From contig OX638130.1 in assembly GCA_951804985.1 (NCBI GenBank), positions 40,507,955-40,571,954 of the forward strand: a DNA stretch of 64,000 nt, in the 5' to 3' direction. This document shows positions 1 to 9,789 of this stretch, in pieces (position 1 is the stretch's first letter; each line of letters begins with the position of its first letter). This stretch comes from Dryomyza anilis. Its lineage: Eukaryota; Arthropoda; Insecta; Diptera; Dryomyzidae. Both the position numbers and the translations under genes were made by a program. Under the pieces are notes generated by a model. It was not told where the DNA came from and made no database searches. It saw only the letters and a list, made by a program, of their open reading frames with translations.

Positions 1-612
1 TTCACAAAAAATTATAAAACACATAATTGGTAAAGTTGTACCGAAGTTATAGATTGTCAAAAATGCATTATTTTTATACATTTTTATTTTAAATATAATT
101 ACTCAACAGAACAAAAATAAAATTCTATAATAGTGAAATGCTTTATTTTTTACGTATTTAACAAAAAAATGTTATAGTAGGGAAACAACGGATTCGATTA
201 TCCAATATACAATAACACTACTCAACAAAACGAGAAATAAAACAACGTAGTAAATATGGAAAAAAGTTTATAATTTTAGTTTGGGCAATGCTCTTGATCA
301 TATATCGATTTCTAATTTATCATTAGATCCGAAATTCTAAAAAATAAGCCAAAAGTAGTCTATGAAATAAAAAAAGTAGTCTATGTACATACATTTTATT
401 GCAATTTTAATTTAACAAGACATTGAGATATTCTAAAAAGTTATCCAATGTATATCTAACATTATACAATTCTTAAATTAACGATACAACATGTTGAATC
501 AAACAGGTAATCCATGTTCAGTTAACAATTTTTACTATTTATTATTAACATTATGAATAATAATAATAATAATTAAATTAATGTACCATGTTAAAAACTA
601 ATAATATCAGCG
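1..612. other. AT-rich sequence, no gene seen
   Basis: Very AT-rich DNA with short A/T runs and a small ATA/ATT run near 555-575. No coding domain, RNA gene or repeat boundary was recognised. It ends at the first LTR. Confidence 0.6.
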
Positions 613-1160
613 TGTTGTGAATTAGCGCATACATTTTTCTTTTCTTTATGGTTCTTCACTATTCATTCAGTTTTGGATGTTTCTGTACATATGTTGAGCG
701 CATCATGTTTTTATATCATGTTGTACTCATGTTGTACAGCAACATGTTCATAGCATTGTCCCAACGCTTCACGTTGGCAACAATGATAATAATTTGGCAA
801 AGCGCTAAGCTTTGCGTAGAACACACCTCTTTCCAGTTAGCTTCCACAGTTAACAAAAGCGTTTGCCAACAATTTTGATATTTCGCAATTGGTGTCAGCC
901 AAAAACTGCAAGTCGGACTTTCTTCAAAAGTCACGTACACCAAAATTGAGTGAAAGTGAAAACTCACTAGACATAGTGAAAATAGAATTTAAGAAAAGCT
1001 TGCAACGAAGGTATCGGTAATACCTTTCGTTGAAATTTAAAAGTATTGTAGTTTAGTTAGCCTCAAGTGGAGGTAGTAAATTTAATAAAAGTTTTAAAAC
1101 AATAAAAAGTGTTCTTTAATTAAATAAATGTAATAAATAAATACCTAAATAAAATATACA
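613..1160 (+). repeat. 5' LTR of element A
   Basis: About 548 bp. The first 350 bp closely match 5354-5620, for example GGTTCTTCACTATTCATTCA in both copies. The distal part, about 990-1160, matches the 3' LTR only weakly, although both end AAAATATACA directly before a PBS or flank. The uneven divergence suggests recombination or gene conversion between LTR subfamilies. Confidence 0.8.
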
Positions 1161-1165
1161 ACTTT

Positions 1166-1183
1166 TGGCGCAGCCGGTACGTC
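1166..1183 (+). other. Primer binding site of element A
   Basis: TGGCGCAGCCGGTACGTC lies 5 bases after the LTR end. The same TGGCGCAGCCGGT core is found beside the LTR of element B (minus strand, about 53,285-53,294). The TGG start is the standard complement of a tRNA CCA end, and the sequence resembles the tRNA-Ser-type PBS of some fly gypsy elements (from memory). Confidence 0.75.
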
Positions 1184-1337
1184 GGTACCAACCTCTCAAT
1201 GACCGAGAGATAGGAGGAAGGAAGGACGTAAAAAACCCAAATATAAAATGGTGAGTTTTTAAAGTTTTGAATAAAAAATATTTACACATTCTAACAATTA
1301 AAAAAAAAAATCAATGAAAAATAAAATATATAAAATT

Positions 1338-1531
1338 AAATACACACTGAGATTCCAAACCACGGACCCTCCAGTGTATAATAGAAATATTAATTTAAAA
1401 TAATATGGAAAGTAAAAAAAAGTACTACGAAATGTCACTTAAAATAAAATAATATATAATAAAAATATGACAATAAATAAAAGAAAATACACACTGCGAA
1501 TCCGAACTCCGGACCCTCCAGTGTATAATAA
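1338..1531 (+). repeat. Two copies of a hairpin-forming leader motif
   Basis: A roughly 45-bp segment occurs at about 1339-1383 and 1486-1531 with a few substitutions. Each copy begins with ACACTG and ends with CAGTGT, so each can fold into a stem closing a CGGACCCTC-containing loop. They lie between PBS and gag and could be RNA packaging or regulatory structures of the element; that role is inference. Confidence 0.6.
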
Positions 1532-1584
1532 AATAATTCATACTATTAGTATGTAAATTATAATTTTCATTAAATATAAAACGA

Positions 1585-1896
1585 GCCGCGGTAGCTCAGT
1601 GGTTAGTGCGTTGGACTACGAGTCGAAAGGTCCCCGGTTCAAGCCTGGACTGGGGCTAACAACATCTTTTCATAGAAACATTTTTCTATACCGCGCTACC
1701 TCTCGTCAGTAAATGGCAAACCTACGAGAGTAAAACCATTGCCTATGAAAAGCTCTCACCCGCCGTTCGGATTCGGCAATAAACTGTAGGTCCCACCACT
1801 TTGAGTACAAATATAACACGCACAGCTCAAAATGGTGAGAGAGCTCGGCCGAAGTTCTGTACAGGACTGTAGCGCCAAACTATTATATTATATTAT
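1585..1896 (+). mobile_element. tRNA-derived SINE inserted in leader of element A
   Basis: The head carries a tRNA-like Pol III promoter: box A-like TAGCTCAGTGGTTAG near 1592 and box B-like GGTTCAAGCC near 1637. A body follows with the insect-SINE-type segment CCCGCCGTTCGGATTCGGCA, and the tail is a TTATTA-rich run. A perfect 10-bp target duplication, TATAAAACGA, flanks it at 1575-1584 and 1897-1906. It is therefore an insertion into element A rather than a tRNA gene. Its perfect target duplication suggests it is young relative to the host element. Confidence 0.9.
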
Positions 1897-2172
1897 TATA
1901 AAACGATAACACTATAAAATCAAATAAGTTTTTCGCAGCACTGAATGCTGGTGATAAAAATAATAAATTTGTATATCAAATTAAATTAAAATGCTATCAA
2001 AAAATGAGTATATAATAATTTATGAAATTATAATTTACAAAATAATTTATAAACTATTAAATCAAAAATACAATATAAAATATTTAAAATTAAAATATGA
2101 AATTTTTTTCAAAATGTAAAAATTTATGTAAAAAACAAAATGTCATAAGTAAAGGTAAAAACGGACAATATT

Positions 2173-3834
2173 TTGAAACTCGTACCCTACTTTTCTGGAA
2201 CGGATTCACCATTATTAAAAACAGAAATTTACAGATTTATTGAAGGTTGTAAAGCTGCGAAGCTTGGAATTCAAGATTCAGAGAATAATGTATTTATTAA
2301 ATGCGTTAAGTTACGATTGAATGGGGATGCTTATGACTTAGTAAGCATCCCCATGACTGCTTATAACTTAGTAAGGTTAGTAAGAAATTTCGAAAAAATA
2401 GAAGATTTATACGATTTGCTAAAAAATACATTCTTAGAACTAGTTTCCTTAGATTCAGTACTACAAAAGATTAGACAAACATATCAAAATAGTGGAGAAA
2501 AGTTGAAGGCATTTGCCAGACGGCTATATGGATTACAATTCATGGCATTGGAGATCGCCAGTAAAAAGTACAGAACAAACATAGGTATTGATGACGTGTT
2601 CAGATTAGAGTTGTTGGATTCAGTTCTGACTTCTTTCAAAATTGGAGTTCGGGATCCAACAATAAAAATTATAATGTTTGGTAGCAAGTCAAACACATTA
2701 GATGTATTGTTAGATGAAGCTCTAAATGTGGAAGCTCTTATGCAGCGAGAACCAAGGTCGAAACAGGACAATTATAATTTTAAGGAAGAATCTTTTTCAA
2801 AAAGCAATGAGCAAAGCAAAACGTTAGCAGATGAATTTGAACAAGTAATTAATAATGATGATATAAATTCCGAAATAGGGAGAACATTTCCAATATGTTC
2901 CTTTTGTAAAAAATCAGGACATAGCGAAGATTGCTGGAATGGGAAAAATATGCCTTTCTGCAAAGAGTGTCAAACTTATGGATACGAATCTAATTGGAAA
3001 TGTGGAAATAATAAAATGAAAAATATGAATACACCTGCAAATTATACACAACATGGTGATAATAATAATCAAATGAAAAATAATACAAGTAATATGAAAT
3101 GCTCATGGTATAATAGAAAAGGGCATACAATAACTAATTGTTATGCGGAAGAAAATATAGAATCAGCTACAGGTAATATAGTTAGGCCGGAAGTTGTAAA
3201 AGTTTGTAGTATAACACTACAAAAAAGCGAAATAGAGAGTATAAGTAATCAAGAAAATAAAGAACAAAAAGTGAAGATACATATTAATGAAGATATAAAT
3301 CTTCCAACAAAAACATATAATGAACTAAATAACAAAACACAACTTGACGCGAAAAATGAACAGAATATAGGAATTAAGGAAATTAAAAATAAACAAATTA
3401 TAAAGAAAGCAAATAAAGTAAAACCAATTGAATCGGAAGTTAAAAATATTAAAATCAAGAATAATAAAATCAAAAGTAAATCAAATAAAAAGAAAGTTGT
3501 AATTAACTGCCCTGAAAATTTGGGAATTGTAGATCAAACGTCTGGCAAGACTGTGGATACATTCCGTACAGGGTCGAGTATAATTTGCAATGAAGTAATT
3601 TCAATATTTCTTTTTATTATTAGCGCTATATGCGTTTTATCATCAGAAATGTATAATAAATTCACGATCTGTAAAATTAAATTGTCTTCAATTGCTAATA
3701 ATTTTAAGAGTAAATTTATTTCGAGGAAAATGAAATTAGCATCACAATTAGGCATGCATCGTAAAATATTAAACCGGCATGGAGAGTGTTTCAAGATATC
3801 CGATACGAGTGATGTGCTTATTGAAGTACCTTGA
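2173..3834 (+). CDS. gag: Gag polyprotein of element A
   Basis: An open frame of 553 codons from a TTG codon; no in-frame ATG precedes it closely, so the natural start is lost or upstream. The N-terminal part has the capsid-like pattern shared with element B gag (FIEGC, LRLNGDAYDL, the LDSVLQKIRQTYQ stretch). Three zinc-knuckle units follow at about residues 243-330. The first is CSFCKKSGHSEDC. The second has Tyr instead of His (CKECQTYGYESNWKC) and the third has Tyr instead of its second Cys (CSWYNRKGHTITNC), so nucleic-acid binding is probably impaired. A Lys/Asn-rich linker and a hydrophobic stretch (about residues 472-490) precede the protease. The frame ends at TGA 3832-3834 just before the protease. 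Confidence 0.85.
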   Translation: MKLVPYFSGTDSPLLKTEIYRFIEGCKAAKLGIQDSENNVFIKCVKLRLNGDAYDLVSIPMTAYNLVRLVRNFEKIEDLYDLLKNTFLELVSLDSVLQKIRQTYQNSGEKLKAFARRLYGLQFMALEIASKKYRTNIGIDDVFRLELLDSVLTSFKIGVRDPTIKIIMFGSKSNTLDVLLDEALNVEALMQREPRSKQDNYNFKEESFSKSNEQSKTLADEFEQVINNDDINSEIGRTFPICSFCKKSGHSEDCWNGKNMPFCKECQTYGYESNWKCGNNKMKNMNTPANYTQHGDNNNQMKNNTSNMKCSWYNRKGHTITNCYAEENIESATGNIVRPEVVKVCSITLQKSEIESISNQENKEQKVKIHINEDINLPTKTYNELNNKTQLDAKNEQNIGIKEIKNKQIIKKANKVKPIESEVKNIKIKNNKIKSKSNKKKVVINCPENLGIVDQTSGKTVDTFRTGSSIICNEVISIFLFIISAICVLSSEMYNKFTICKIKLSSIANNFKSKFISRKMKLASQLGMHRKILNRHGECFKISDTSDVLIEVP

Positions 3835-4130
3835 GATGCAGCGAAGAATGGAAAATTTACTCTGTTAGTTGATTCTGGAGCCGAGGCTAGTCTGATTAAA
3901 GAAATTTGGATGGCATATTTGCCGAATTTTAATAAAAATGTTCAGAAAGAGTGGTGCTTTTGGTACGTTAGATACGTTAGAACGTTAGGTTCTACCAAGA
4001 TTCAGCACACACGTATAGAAATACTTAGTTTAACGCTACACGTAGTGTCATTGTAGTGTCACTTGGCAACAAGGGTCGGGCGTGACAATCTCTGGAACAG
4101 ATCAATAATAAATGCGTTGAATAAAAAAAA
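3835..4130 (+). pseudogene. pro: Aspartic protease fragment of element A
   Basis: Directly after the gag stop and in the same frame comes LLVDSGAEASLIK, the retropepsin active-site loop (DSGA). It aligns with LLVDSGADSNLVK of element B. Further on, in another frame, GRDNLWNRSIINALN matches the GRDNLWNHAIINAV segment of element B. Frameshifts lie between these pieces. In element B the codon matching the TGA is Cys, so the TGA here is a one-base change or, less likely, a readthrough site. Confidence 0.75.
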
Positions 4131-4639
4131 ATACATTTTTAGATCAAGACAAAAATCACATTGGTAAATTTCTATTAAAATCATTACAAGACATAGAAAA
4201 TATTAATTTTAATCAGGGTTCAGCCCAGAAAGGCCATGTTTTTATCATTGCCGCTAAAAACAAGAATTCCTTTTGTTTTGTTACAAAAACAGGACATTCA
4301 GGCGGGAGTATATTTGGGTGACCATTGATAGCAGTTTCAAGCCACAATTTTCTAATTTTAATAAATATAAAGAATCAACAAAAGAGAGTTCCACAATAAT
4401 TACTATAAACTTGTAAAAATAAAAAATTGAATTGATATTTTTATTGAATTATTAGGTAATGTAAAGATCGACGAATCGTTGAATAAAGAAGATGTTGCAA
4501 AATATTTGCTTGTCATATCATGACGTTTTTCATTTGGAAGGGGATGAATTAACATTCACTCTGATATTAAAAAATGAAATACCCACACAGTGAAATCAGC
4601 CACCAATAAATCAGAATCAGTATAAACCTCCTCATACGC

Positions 4640-5030
4640 ATAGAAATGAGATTAATAGACAAGTATCAAAGATGTTAGACGATGGAATTATTTTACCAAG
4701 TATGTCGCTGTGGAATTCCCCATTATTATTAGTACCGAAAATAGTGATAAGGATGGAAAAAAGAAATGGAGACTGGGTATAGATTTCCGTAAATTAAATG
4801 ACGTTACCATCAAACAGGTATTTCCTATACCACGAATAGATGATATTTTAGACCAGATAGGTCATAGTCGGTATTTTCAACACTAGATTTGGCAAATGGT
4901 TACCATCAGGATTTAATTGAAGATAATGATAAAGATAAAACTACTTTCAGTACAGGCCTTGGTCATTTTGAATTTAACAGAAGGCCATTCGGTTTAACGT
5001 GGGCACCGTTAAATTTACAATATCCGAGTG
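4640..5030 (+). pseudogene. pol: Reverse transcriptase fragment of element A
   Basis: Broken frames encode typical Ty3/gypsy RT blocks: a WNSPLLLVPK block, a FRKLNDVTIKQVFPIPRIDD block, then FSTLDLANGYHQDL and [18 protein letters not shown]. At least two frame changes occur (near 4738 and 4880). The similarity stops abruptly near 5020, before the YxDD active site, so the rest of RT, RNase H and integrase are deleted. Confidence 0.8.
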
Positions 5031-5289
5031 CACAAAAACTGTTGTTTAGGATGACCAACACTCCACAGCGCTTGATACTGACGAAGAAGACGCATATATG
5101 ATCGAAGGGCTACTAAATACAAGTAGATTGATTTATTTACAAAAAAAAAATTACTGGTCAGAATTTTCTGAAATTGCCAGATACAAGATGCAGATAACAA
5201 GATTTAAAATGGACCTGGAATATATATATGAACAATCGAATTATTATGTCTTCAACCTATCACAGAGCAGAAGCGAGGCAATTCGATGA
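5031..5289 (+). pseudogene. Unassigned C-terminal tail of element A
   Basis: Short open frames fill the gap between the RT deletion point and the PPT. The longest (5098-5289) ends with IYEQSNYYVFNLSQSRSEAIR's stop codon shortly before the PPT. From its position it is probably the distal end of the last ORF of the intact element. No domain was recognised. Confidence 0.35.
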
Positions 5290-5339
5290 CATCTAGTAAA
5301 AAATTATTATTAATCCAAATAATATTATTTTTTTTGCCA

Positions 5340-5353
5340 TAAGGGGGGAGGAA
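5340..5353 (+). other. Polypurine tract of element A
   Basis: AAGGGGGGAGGAA lies immediately before the TG start of the 3' LTR. It is the expected plus-strand priming site for reverse transcription. Confidence 0.8.
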
Positions 5354-5810
5354 TGTTGTGAATTATTTTGCACATTTTTCTTTTCTTCATGGTTCTTCAC
5401 TATTCATTCAGTTTTGGATGTTGCTGTACATATGTTGAGCGCATTTTAGCATGTTGTACTCATGTTGCACAGCAACATTTTGATAGCATTGTGCCAACGC
5501 ATTACATTGGCAACAATGATGAAAATTTGGCAAAACTCTAAAGCTTTGTTTGGACCACAATAAACTGGAAGTCGTATTTTTTTAAAATTCATGTACACCA
5601 AAACTGAGTGAAAGTGAAATTTCTTTAGAACATAGTGGAATTAGAATTTAAGTGCTTTCGCTTGGAATTAGAATTTAAGTGCAAAAATCAGCGACGGTAT
5701 TGTTAAGAGCTTTCGCTTCAGTTTTAATTAGTCAAATTTTAAATACCTGTGAAGTGAGTTCGGCTAATAAAGAAACTTGTTTAACATTATAATTTCAAGA
5801 AAAATATACA
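5354..5810 (+). repeat. 3' LTR of element A
   Basis: About 457 bp, beginning TGTTGTGAATT like the 5' LTR and ending AAAATATACA. It contains a short internal direct duplication around 5640-5690 (ATTAGAATTTAAGTG twice). It is shorter than the 548-bp 5' LTR and diverges from it in its second half. Confidence 0.8.
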
Positions 5811-6100
5811 AAGAAATATATACATATAATTGTAGAAATGTATAACAAAAAAACTGAGTGAAAGTGAAATTTCTTTAGAACATAGTGGAATTAGAATTTA
5901 AGTGCTTTCGCTTGGAATTAGAATTTAAGTGCAAAAATCAGCGACGGTATTGTTAAGAGCTTTCGCTTCAGTTTTAATTAGTCAAATTTTAAATACCTGT
6001 GAAGTGAGTTCGGCTAATAAAGAAACTTGTTTAACATTATAATTTCAAGAAAAATATACAAAGAAATATATACATATAATTGTAGAAATGTATAACAAAT
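5601..6100 (+). repeat. 250-bp perfect tandem duplication
   Basis: 5601-5850 and 5851-6100 are the same 250-bp unit, differing visibly only at the last base. The unit covers the distal 210 bp of the 3' LTR plus 40 bp of flank. It is therefore a local segmental duplication made after the element inserted, and a recent one or an assembly artefact given the near identity. Confidence 0.9.
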
Positions 6101-7045
6101 ATATTCTCCTGATGATAAAGATCGACGCACCACTAAGCATCATTAGTTCTGACGACTCAAAGAAATAACGCGCAACAGAAAATTGCACACCGTTGAGACC
6201 CATGATTTCGGTTTTTATTCGTTCGGATTCATTGTTTATACCTGCTACCTCCGCATAATATTGCCTTATACAGCTTCTGGTCACACTGGTCGCAAGACCT
6301 CAATGTCTCATAATTTCTGATGCTGTTGCTGCGCAACACCAATATCAACCGTCTGGTCGTGCGATCGCACTATTGGACATAAGCTTAATCTAGCTCGCCG
6401 AAAACCGTAAATTAAAGTTTGTTGCAGAAAGAGATAGAATATGTCAATGTATTCAAACTTTATGATAACCTAGAAAAAAAACCAAAAATAATACACCATT
6501 GTAAAACTTCTTCTGTTGGCTTGCTTAAGTCAAAAAATTAAAACAAGAGCTGTCGTAACTCTTTCAATATATACGCCACATACAAATGTTAATTTTATAT
6601 TATTGGAAAGTGAGAGAAATATCTTGTGTATCAAAAATTTCAAATGGCTATTCGTGTTTTTTCCGATTATTTGGTAAAAACATAAAAAATTACATATTTT
6701 TTTTATACAAAACTAGACATGGAAGAAAAAGCTTTCAAATGCTCTCATAAATGTCTTCTTTCTAATGGAGTTAAACACGCTTGCATATAAAATGAGTTTA
6801 AGTGAGGAGAAATATACGAAAATCGTAAAATAATATAACTAAATTTTGTTATTTTAATATGTCAGTTTTGAAATATATTCGTAGTCCATGTATGCTTAAT
6901 GTAATGTAAGATTGGCGCAGAACTGTATTTACGGCGAGCTAGAATGGACTTCCGTACGATGTGCCGCGATTAGTGTTGACATCATTTTAAAATCAGTCGT
7001 AACAAGACAAAGGTTTTTAAATTAGGTCACAAGTTACTTACTACT
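6101..7045. other. No recognisable gene
   Basis: A short minus-strand open stretch lies at 6045-6284 but resembles no family I know. The remainder is AT-rich with no repeat ends seen. Confidence 0.5.
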
Positions 7046-7051
7046 TACTTA

Positions 7052-7346
7052 ATTATTTGGCCATTACAACCCTTGATGTGTTTCGGCCTCAGCAAATATG
7101 CTTTGCCAGTCACTTCTGCGTAACGCGCGTTGGCCCCAGTTTTGTACCCCAAGTGTTGTCAGGTTGTCTTGAACCTGCTCGCTTCACCGGAGATTCGAAC
7201 GCCCTCTTCTTCGTTTACCACCACTGGGTACAGAATTGAACACCTTTTTTGCTGGAGTGCTTTCATCCATACGCTCGACATGTCCAAGCCAGCGTAGGCG
7301 CTGGATCTTAATGCGCGTGACTATGTCAATGTCGGCGTAGAGCACA
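7052..7346 (-). mobile_element. RTE-type LINE, 3' end fragment
   Basis: Read on the minus strand with small frame changes, this encodes the C-terminal tail typical of RTE reverse transcriptases: RIKIQRLRWLGHVERMDES, then PAKKVFNSVPSGG, a K/R-rich stretch, LTTLGVQNWGQRALRRSDW and a stop near 7050. Only the last about 95 residues remain. Related RTE pieces occur at 34.4 kb (C-terminus) and 62.96 kb (N-terminal endonuclease). Confidence 0.8.
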
Positions 7347-7349
7347 TAT

Positions 7350-7690
7350 AGCAGGCCATTAAATTTTGTTTATATGCAGGACTTCCATGAAATATCGTCG
7401 CTGACCAAATAATCAAACAACAGCGCCTTAACCTCCGCATGCACATAAGATTTACTGGTGAACCTTTCCTGAGGCGCGATTCAGTAACTTATTAACGACA
7501 CATATCGATATCGTTAACTAACAACAATTGTGGCATGCAGAAGTGATCGTCATGAAAAAATTTAAATTTTAACGATATTTGTCGTTAAAAATAGTTAACG
7601 ATATCGATTTTTGTCGTTAATAAGTTACAGAATCGTCCTACTGAGTGTCCGGGCGTCAACACCCAACAGCTAACTTCCGGTTCTTCATTA
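7350..7690. repeat. Unknown dispersed repeat, copy 1 (split by MITE)
   Basis: About 7357-7476 plus 7641-7684 match 11,305-11,462 closely, including TTATATGCAGGACTT, GCATGCACATAAGATTTACT and ACAGCTAACTTCCGGTTCTTC. The 11.3 kb copy is uninterrupted where this copy carries a 159-bp insert. The minus strand may encode a short conserved peptide (RFTSKSYVHAVVKALLFDY), so this could be a fragment of a mobile element ORF; identity unknown. Confidence 0.75.
7477..7635. mobile_element. Hairpin MITE inserted in dispersed repeat
   Basis: About 159 bp with long terminal inverted repeats. The left arm has GTAACTTATTAACGACA then ATCGATATCGTTAACTA; the right arm carries the same two blocks inverted. Each arm is about 45 bp with few mismatches. 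The uninterrupted copy at 11.4 kb gives the empty site (CCTTTCCTGAGTGTTCGG). Around the insert, CCTGAG on the left and CTACTGAG on the right suggest an imperfect target duplication. No coding capacity, so it is non-autonomous. Confidence 0.85.
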
Positions 7691-8643
7691 CCCTTTTTTT
7701 TTGTGATAAATACAATTATAATAGTAAATTTAAAGCTGATAATATTATAAAAATTAACTATATTACTAAAATTAACAATATTACTACAATTGATGTATAA
7801 TCATATGATTTTGAATCTGAACAGTCAATCGTTTGTGAAGGTAACATTTTGTTGTTAATATAGCTAGTTTATTTTTTAAAAATTGTTATTTAATTTTTTG
7901 CACTTCAATTTGTACTAATCTCTAAATTTACGTTAAAATTGCTACTGTCAATAATCGACCTGTTAGTGCATACACAGCCATCTAGGTGTGAATAAAAATA
8001 TAAACGATGCGAGTTATAAAGAATTTTGGAATACTTTCAATTGTAAATGGGATTATGTCTGGTAAAAGGTAGAAACCTCACTTTTCAGCAGACTGCGTGT
8101 GGTACAAACATGCGGAAATTCCTCCTATAGGAATCAAAACAAAATTTCACACTAAATCTTAGCAATTTCTCGAAGTATCAATTTCGGAAATCTAATGATG
8201 CAGTTTTATAGTGAAATGTTTTATTATGTAGAATCAATTATTTTTTTTATCTAAAATGTAATTTTTTGTATAAGATTTGAATGCGGGGGTACATTTGTAT
8301 GCGAGTTATGAGTTGCTTTTCGTGTCGATATCACATTTCGTTTTTTTTTTACAAATAAATAAATAAATAAATAACTTCACTTTGTATGGGAGGTAGGCGT
8401 GTCCATTGACCGATTACAATCATTCTTAGAATTTTTCTTAATAAAGTGTATTTAATCAAGCATACAAAATTTCATTGTCATAGAACCACTCCTTTATTTT
8501 TTCCAAGAAATGTATGGAGCCGCATATCTTGAAAAGGACCTGCTTTACAGCGGATGTGGGGTCGTAAATCCTGTTTATAAATTTTATATAACTAAACAAT
8601 ATTTTGTTAAAAACACTTTTCGTGACGAAAAAAAGAAACTAAA
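7691..8643. other. No gene; short AAAT microsatellite
   Basis: AT-rich DNA without recognisable coding. A small (AAAT)n run lies at about 8354-8373. No LTR matching the downstream gypsy element was found here. Confidence 0.5.
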
Positions 8644-9087
8644 ATGACGACACGCTTGCACAGCCTCGTGGATGCGCTAAATATCGCTGGCGTGAGTTTT
8701 CCGGAGAATGCAATTCTTGAACAGCTGAAGAAATTGTATGCAGAGGTTGCCAGTGCTGAGTCTGACTCTGACGTATCCTCAGTCGCTGACATTAGTGTCG
8801 CGAGGAACGTTCTGTCGACGAAAAATTGCCCAAAAAAGTACAGGCAAATGAAGCTGGAAAGTGAAGAAGTGTCAGAATTCGAATTAATTGAAGGATTTGT
8901 ATATAGGAAAAAATCAGACGGGAGAAATTTGCTCCGTGTGCCTAATGTAATGGAAGACACTGTTATAAGACTAACTCATGAGAAAATTGAAAACCAAGCT
9001 GTTGAATATGTTATGATAAGACAAGCTTATACTATTGGTTCCCCGGCATGCGACGGAAGATTGAAATATTTATCAGAAATTGTTTGA
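8644..9087 (+). CDS. Fused gag N-terminus / integrase N-terminus of deleted gypsy element
   Basis: A 147-codon frame starting at ATG. Residues 1 to about 55 resemble the N-terminus of an insect gypsy gag (acidic, LEQLKKLYAEVAS, Ser/Asp-rich). From about residue 60 the sequence changes to integrase-like: an LIEGFVYRK block, then LLRVPNVMEDTVIRLTHEKI, the region before the integrase zinc finger. Everything between (rest of gag, protease, RT, RNase H) is missing without loss of frame. The frame is lost near 9000 before the zinc finger. A large internal deletion is the simplest explanation. Confidence 0.6.
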   Translation: MTTRLHSLVDALNIAGVSFPENAILEQLKKLYAEVASAESDSDVSSVADISVARNVLSTKNCPKKYRQMKLESEEVSEFELIEGFVYRKKSDGRNLLRVPNVMEDTVIRLTHEKIENQAVEYVMIRQAYTIGSPACDGRLKYLSEIV

Positions 9088-9770
9088 AGTGTATTATGTA
9101 CGCAATTCCGACACGAACAAATGAGAGAAATTTGCATATTATCCCGAAAAAACCTTTGCCTTCTGATACAGTGCATATTGATCATTTCGGTCCGCTCCCA
9201 TAATTAACATTAAAAAGAAAACACATTCTAGTCGTTATTGATGCTTTTACGAACTTTGTAAAACTATATCCAACTAAATCCACAAGTACGCGTGAAGTTA
9301 CTGTCGCTTTAGAAAAGTATTTCTGTTATTACAACCGACCGAAACGAATCATATCTGATCGTGGGACATGTTTCACTTCATTGGAGTTCGGGGCGTTTCT
9401 CCTTAAACGAAACATAAGCCACGTTAAAGTGGCAAAAGCCTCCCCTCAAGCGAATGGCCACGTAGAGAGGATTAATAGAATTATTAAAGCTATGCTAGGC
9501 AAGCTTAGCGAGACTTTAAATCATGCAGATTGGGTTAGCAAATTGCCGCAAGTAGAGTATGCCAAAAAATAATTCGATCCATAGCACGACGAGGGGATGC
9601 CTAGTGTCATTTTATTTGGCGTAGAACAACGTGGCGATGTGTTGGATGAGTTTACCGAATATCTGACAAGAATCATGTGGAGATTTCACGTAATTTTTGT
9701 AAATTAATATCAGATGCTGCTGAAGCCAGAATTATTATCTAAAACACAGTACGGAGACAAAAGGGTATGA
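9000..9770 (+). pseudogene. Gypsy integrase core, frameshifted
   Basis: Broken frames give the integrase core in order: RNCxKC-like remnants near 9090, a block around 9140-9200 reading DTVHIDHFGPLP-like, ILVVIDAFTNFVKLYPTKS near 9230, IISDRGTCFTS (DDE Asp) near 9345-9375, and the open stretch 9381-9572 with ASPQANGHVERINRIIKAM, which holds the catalytic Glu. A frameshift in an A-run at about 9567 precedes the stop. The three catalytic acidic positions appear present but are spread over different frames. Confidence 0.75.
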
Positions 9771-9789
9771 AGTAGGAATATGTGGTAAT

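Larger units (their letters stand above)
613..6100 (+). mobile_element. Ty3/gypsy LTR retrotransposon A, degenerate
   Basis: The order is 5' LTR, PBS, leader, gag, aspartic protease, partial reverse transcriptase, PPT and 3' LTR, as in Ty3/gypsy elements. The LTRs begin TGTTGTGAATT at 613 and 5354 and share the ending AAAATATACA at 1151-1160 and 5801-5810. RNase H and integrase are absent: RT homology stops near 5020 and only a short unrelated tail precedes the PPT. Gag and protease are clearly related to those of element B at 49.6-51.8 kb. A tRNA-derived SINE sits in the leader. No matching target duplication was found at the two ends. This is a dead, internally deleted copy. Confidence 0.88.

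Noticed and set aside
648..967. Two overlapping ORFs at the left end
   Set aside because: They lie wholly inside the 5' LTR of element A on opposite strands and show no domain.
1585..1660. Possible functional tRNA gene
   Set aside because: Box A and B are present, but an insect SINE body, a TTA-rich tail and a perfect 10-bp target duplication follow, so it is a SINE head.
6045..6284. 79-codon minus-strand ORF
   Set aside because: Partly inside the duplicated LTR flank; no recognisable family, so listed only as unassigned sequence.
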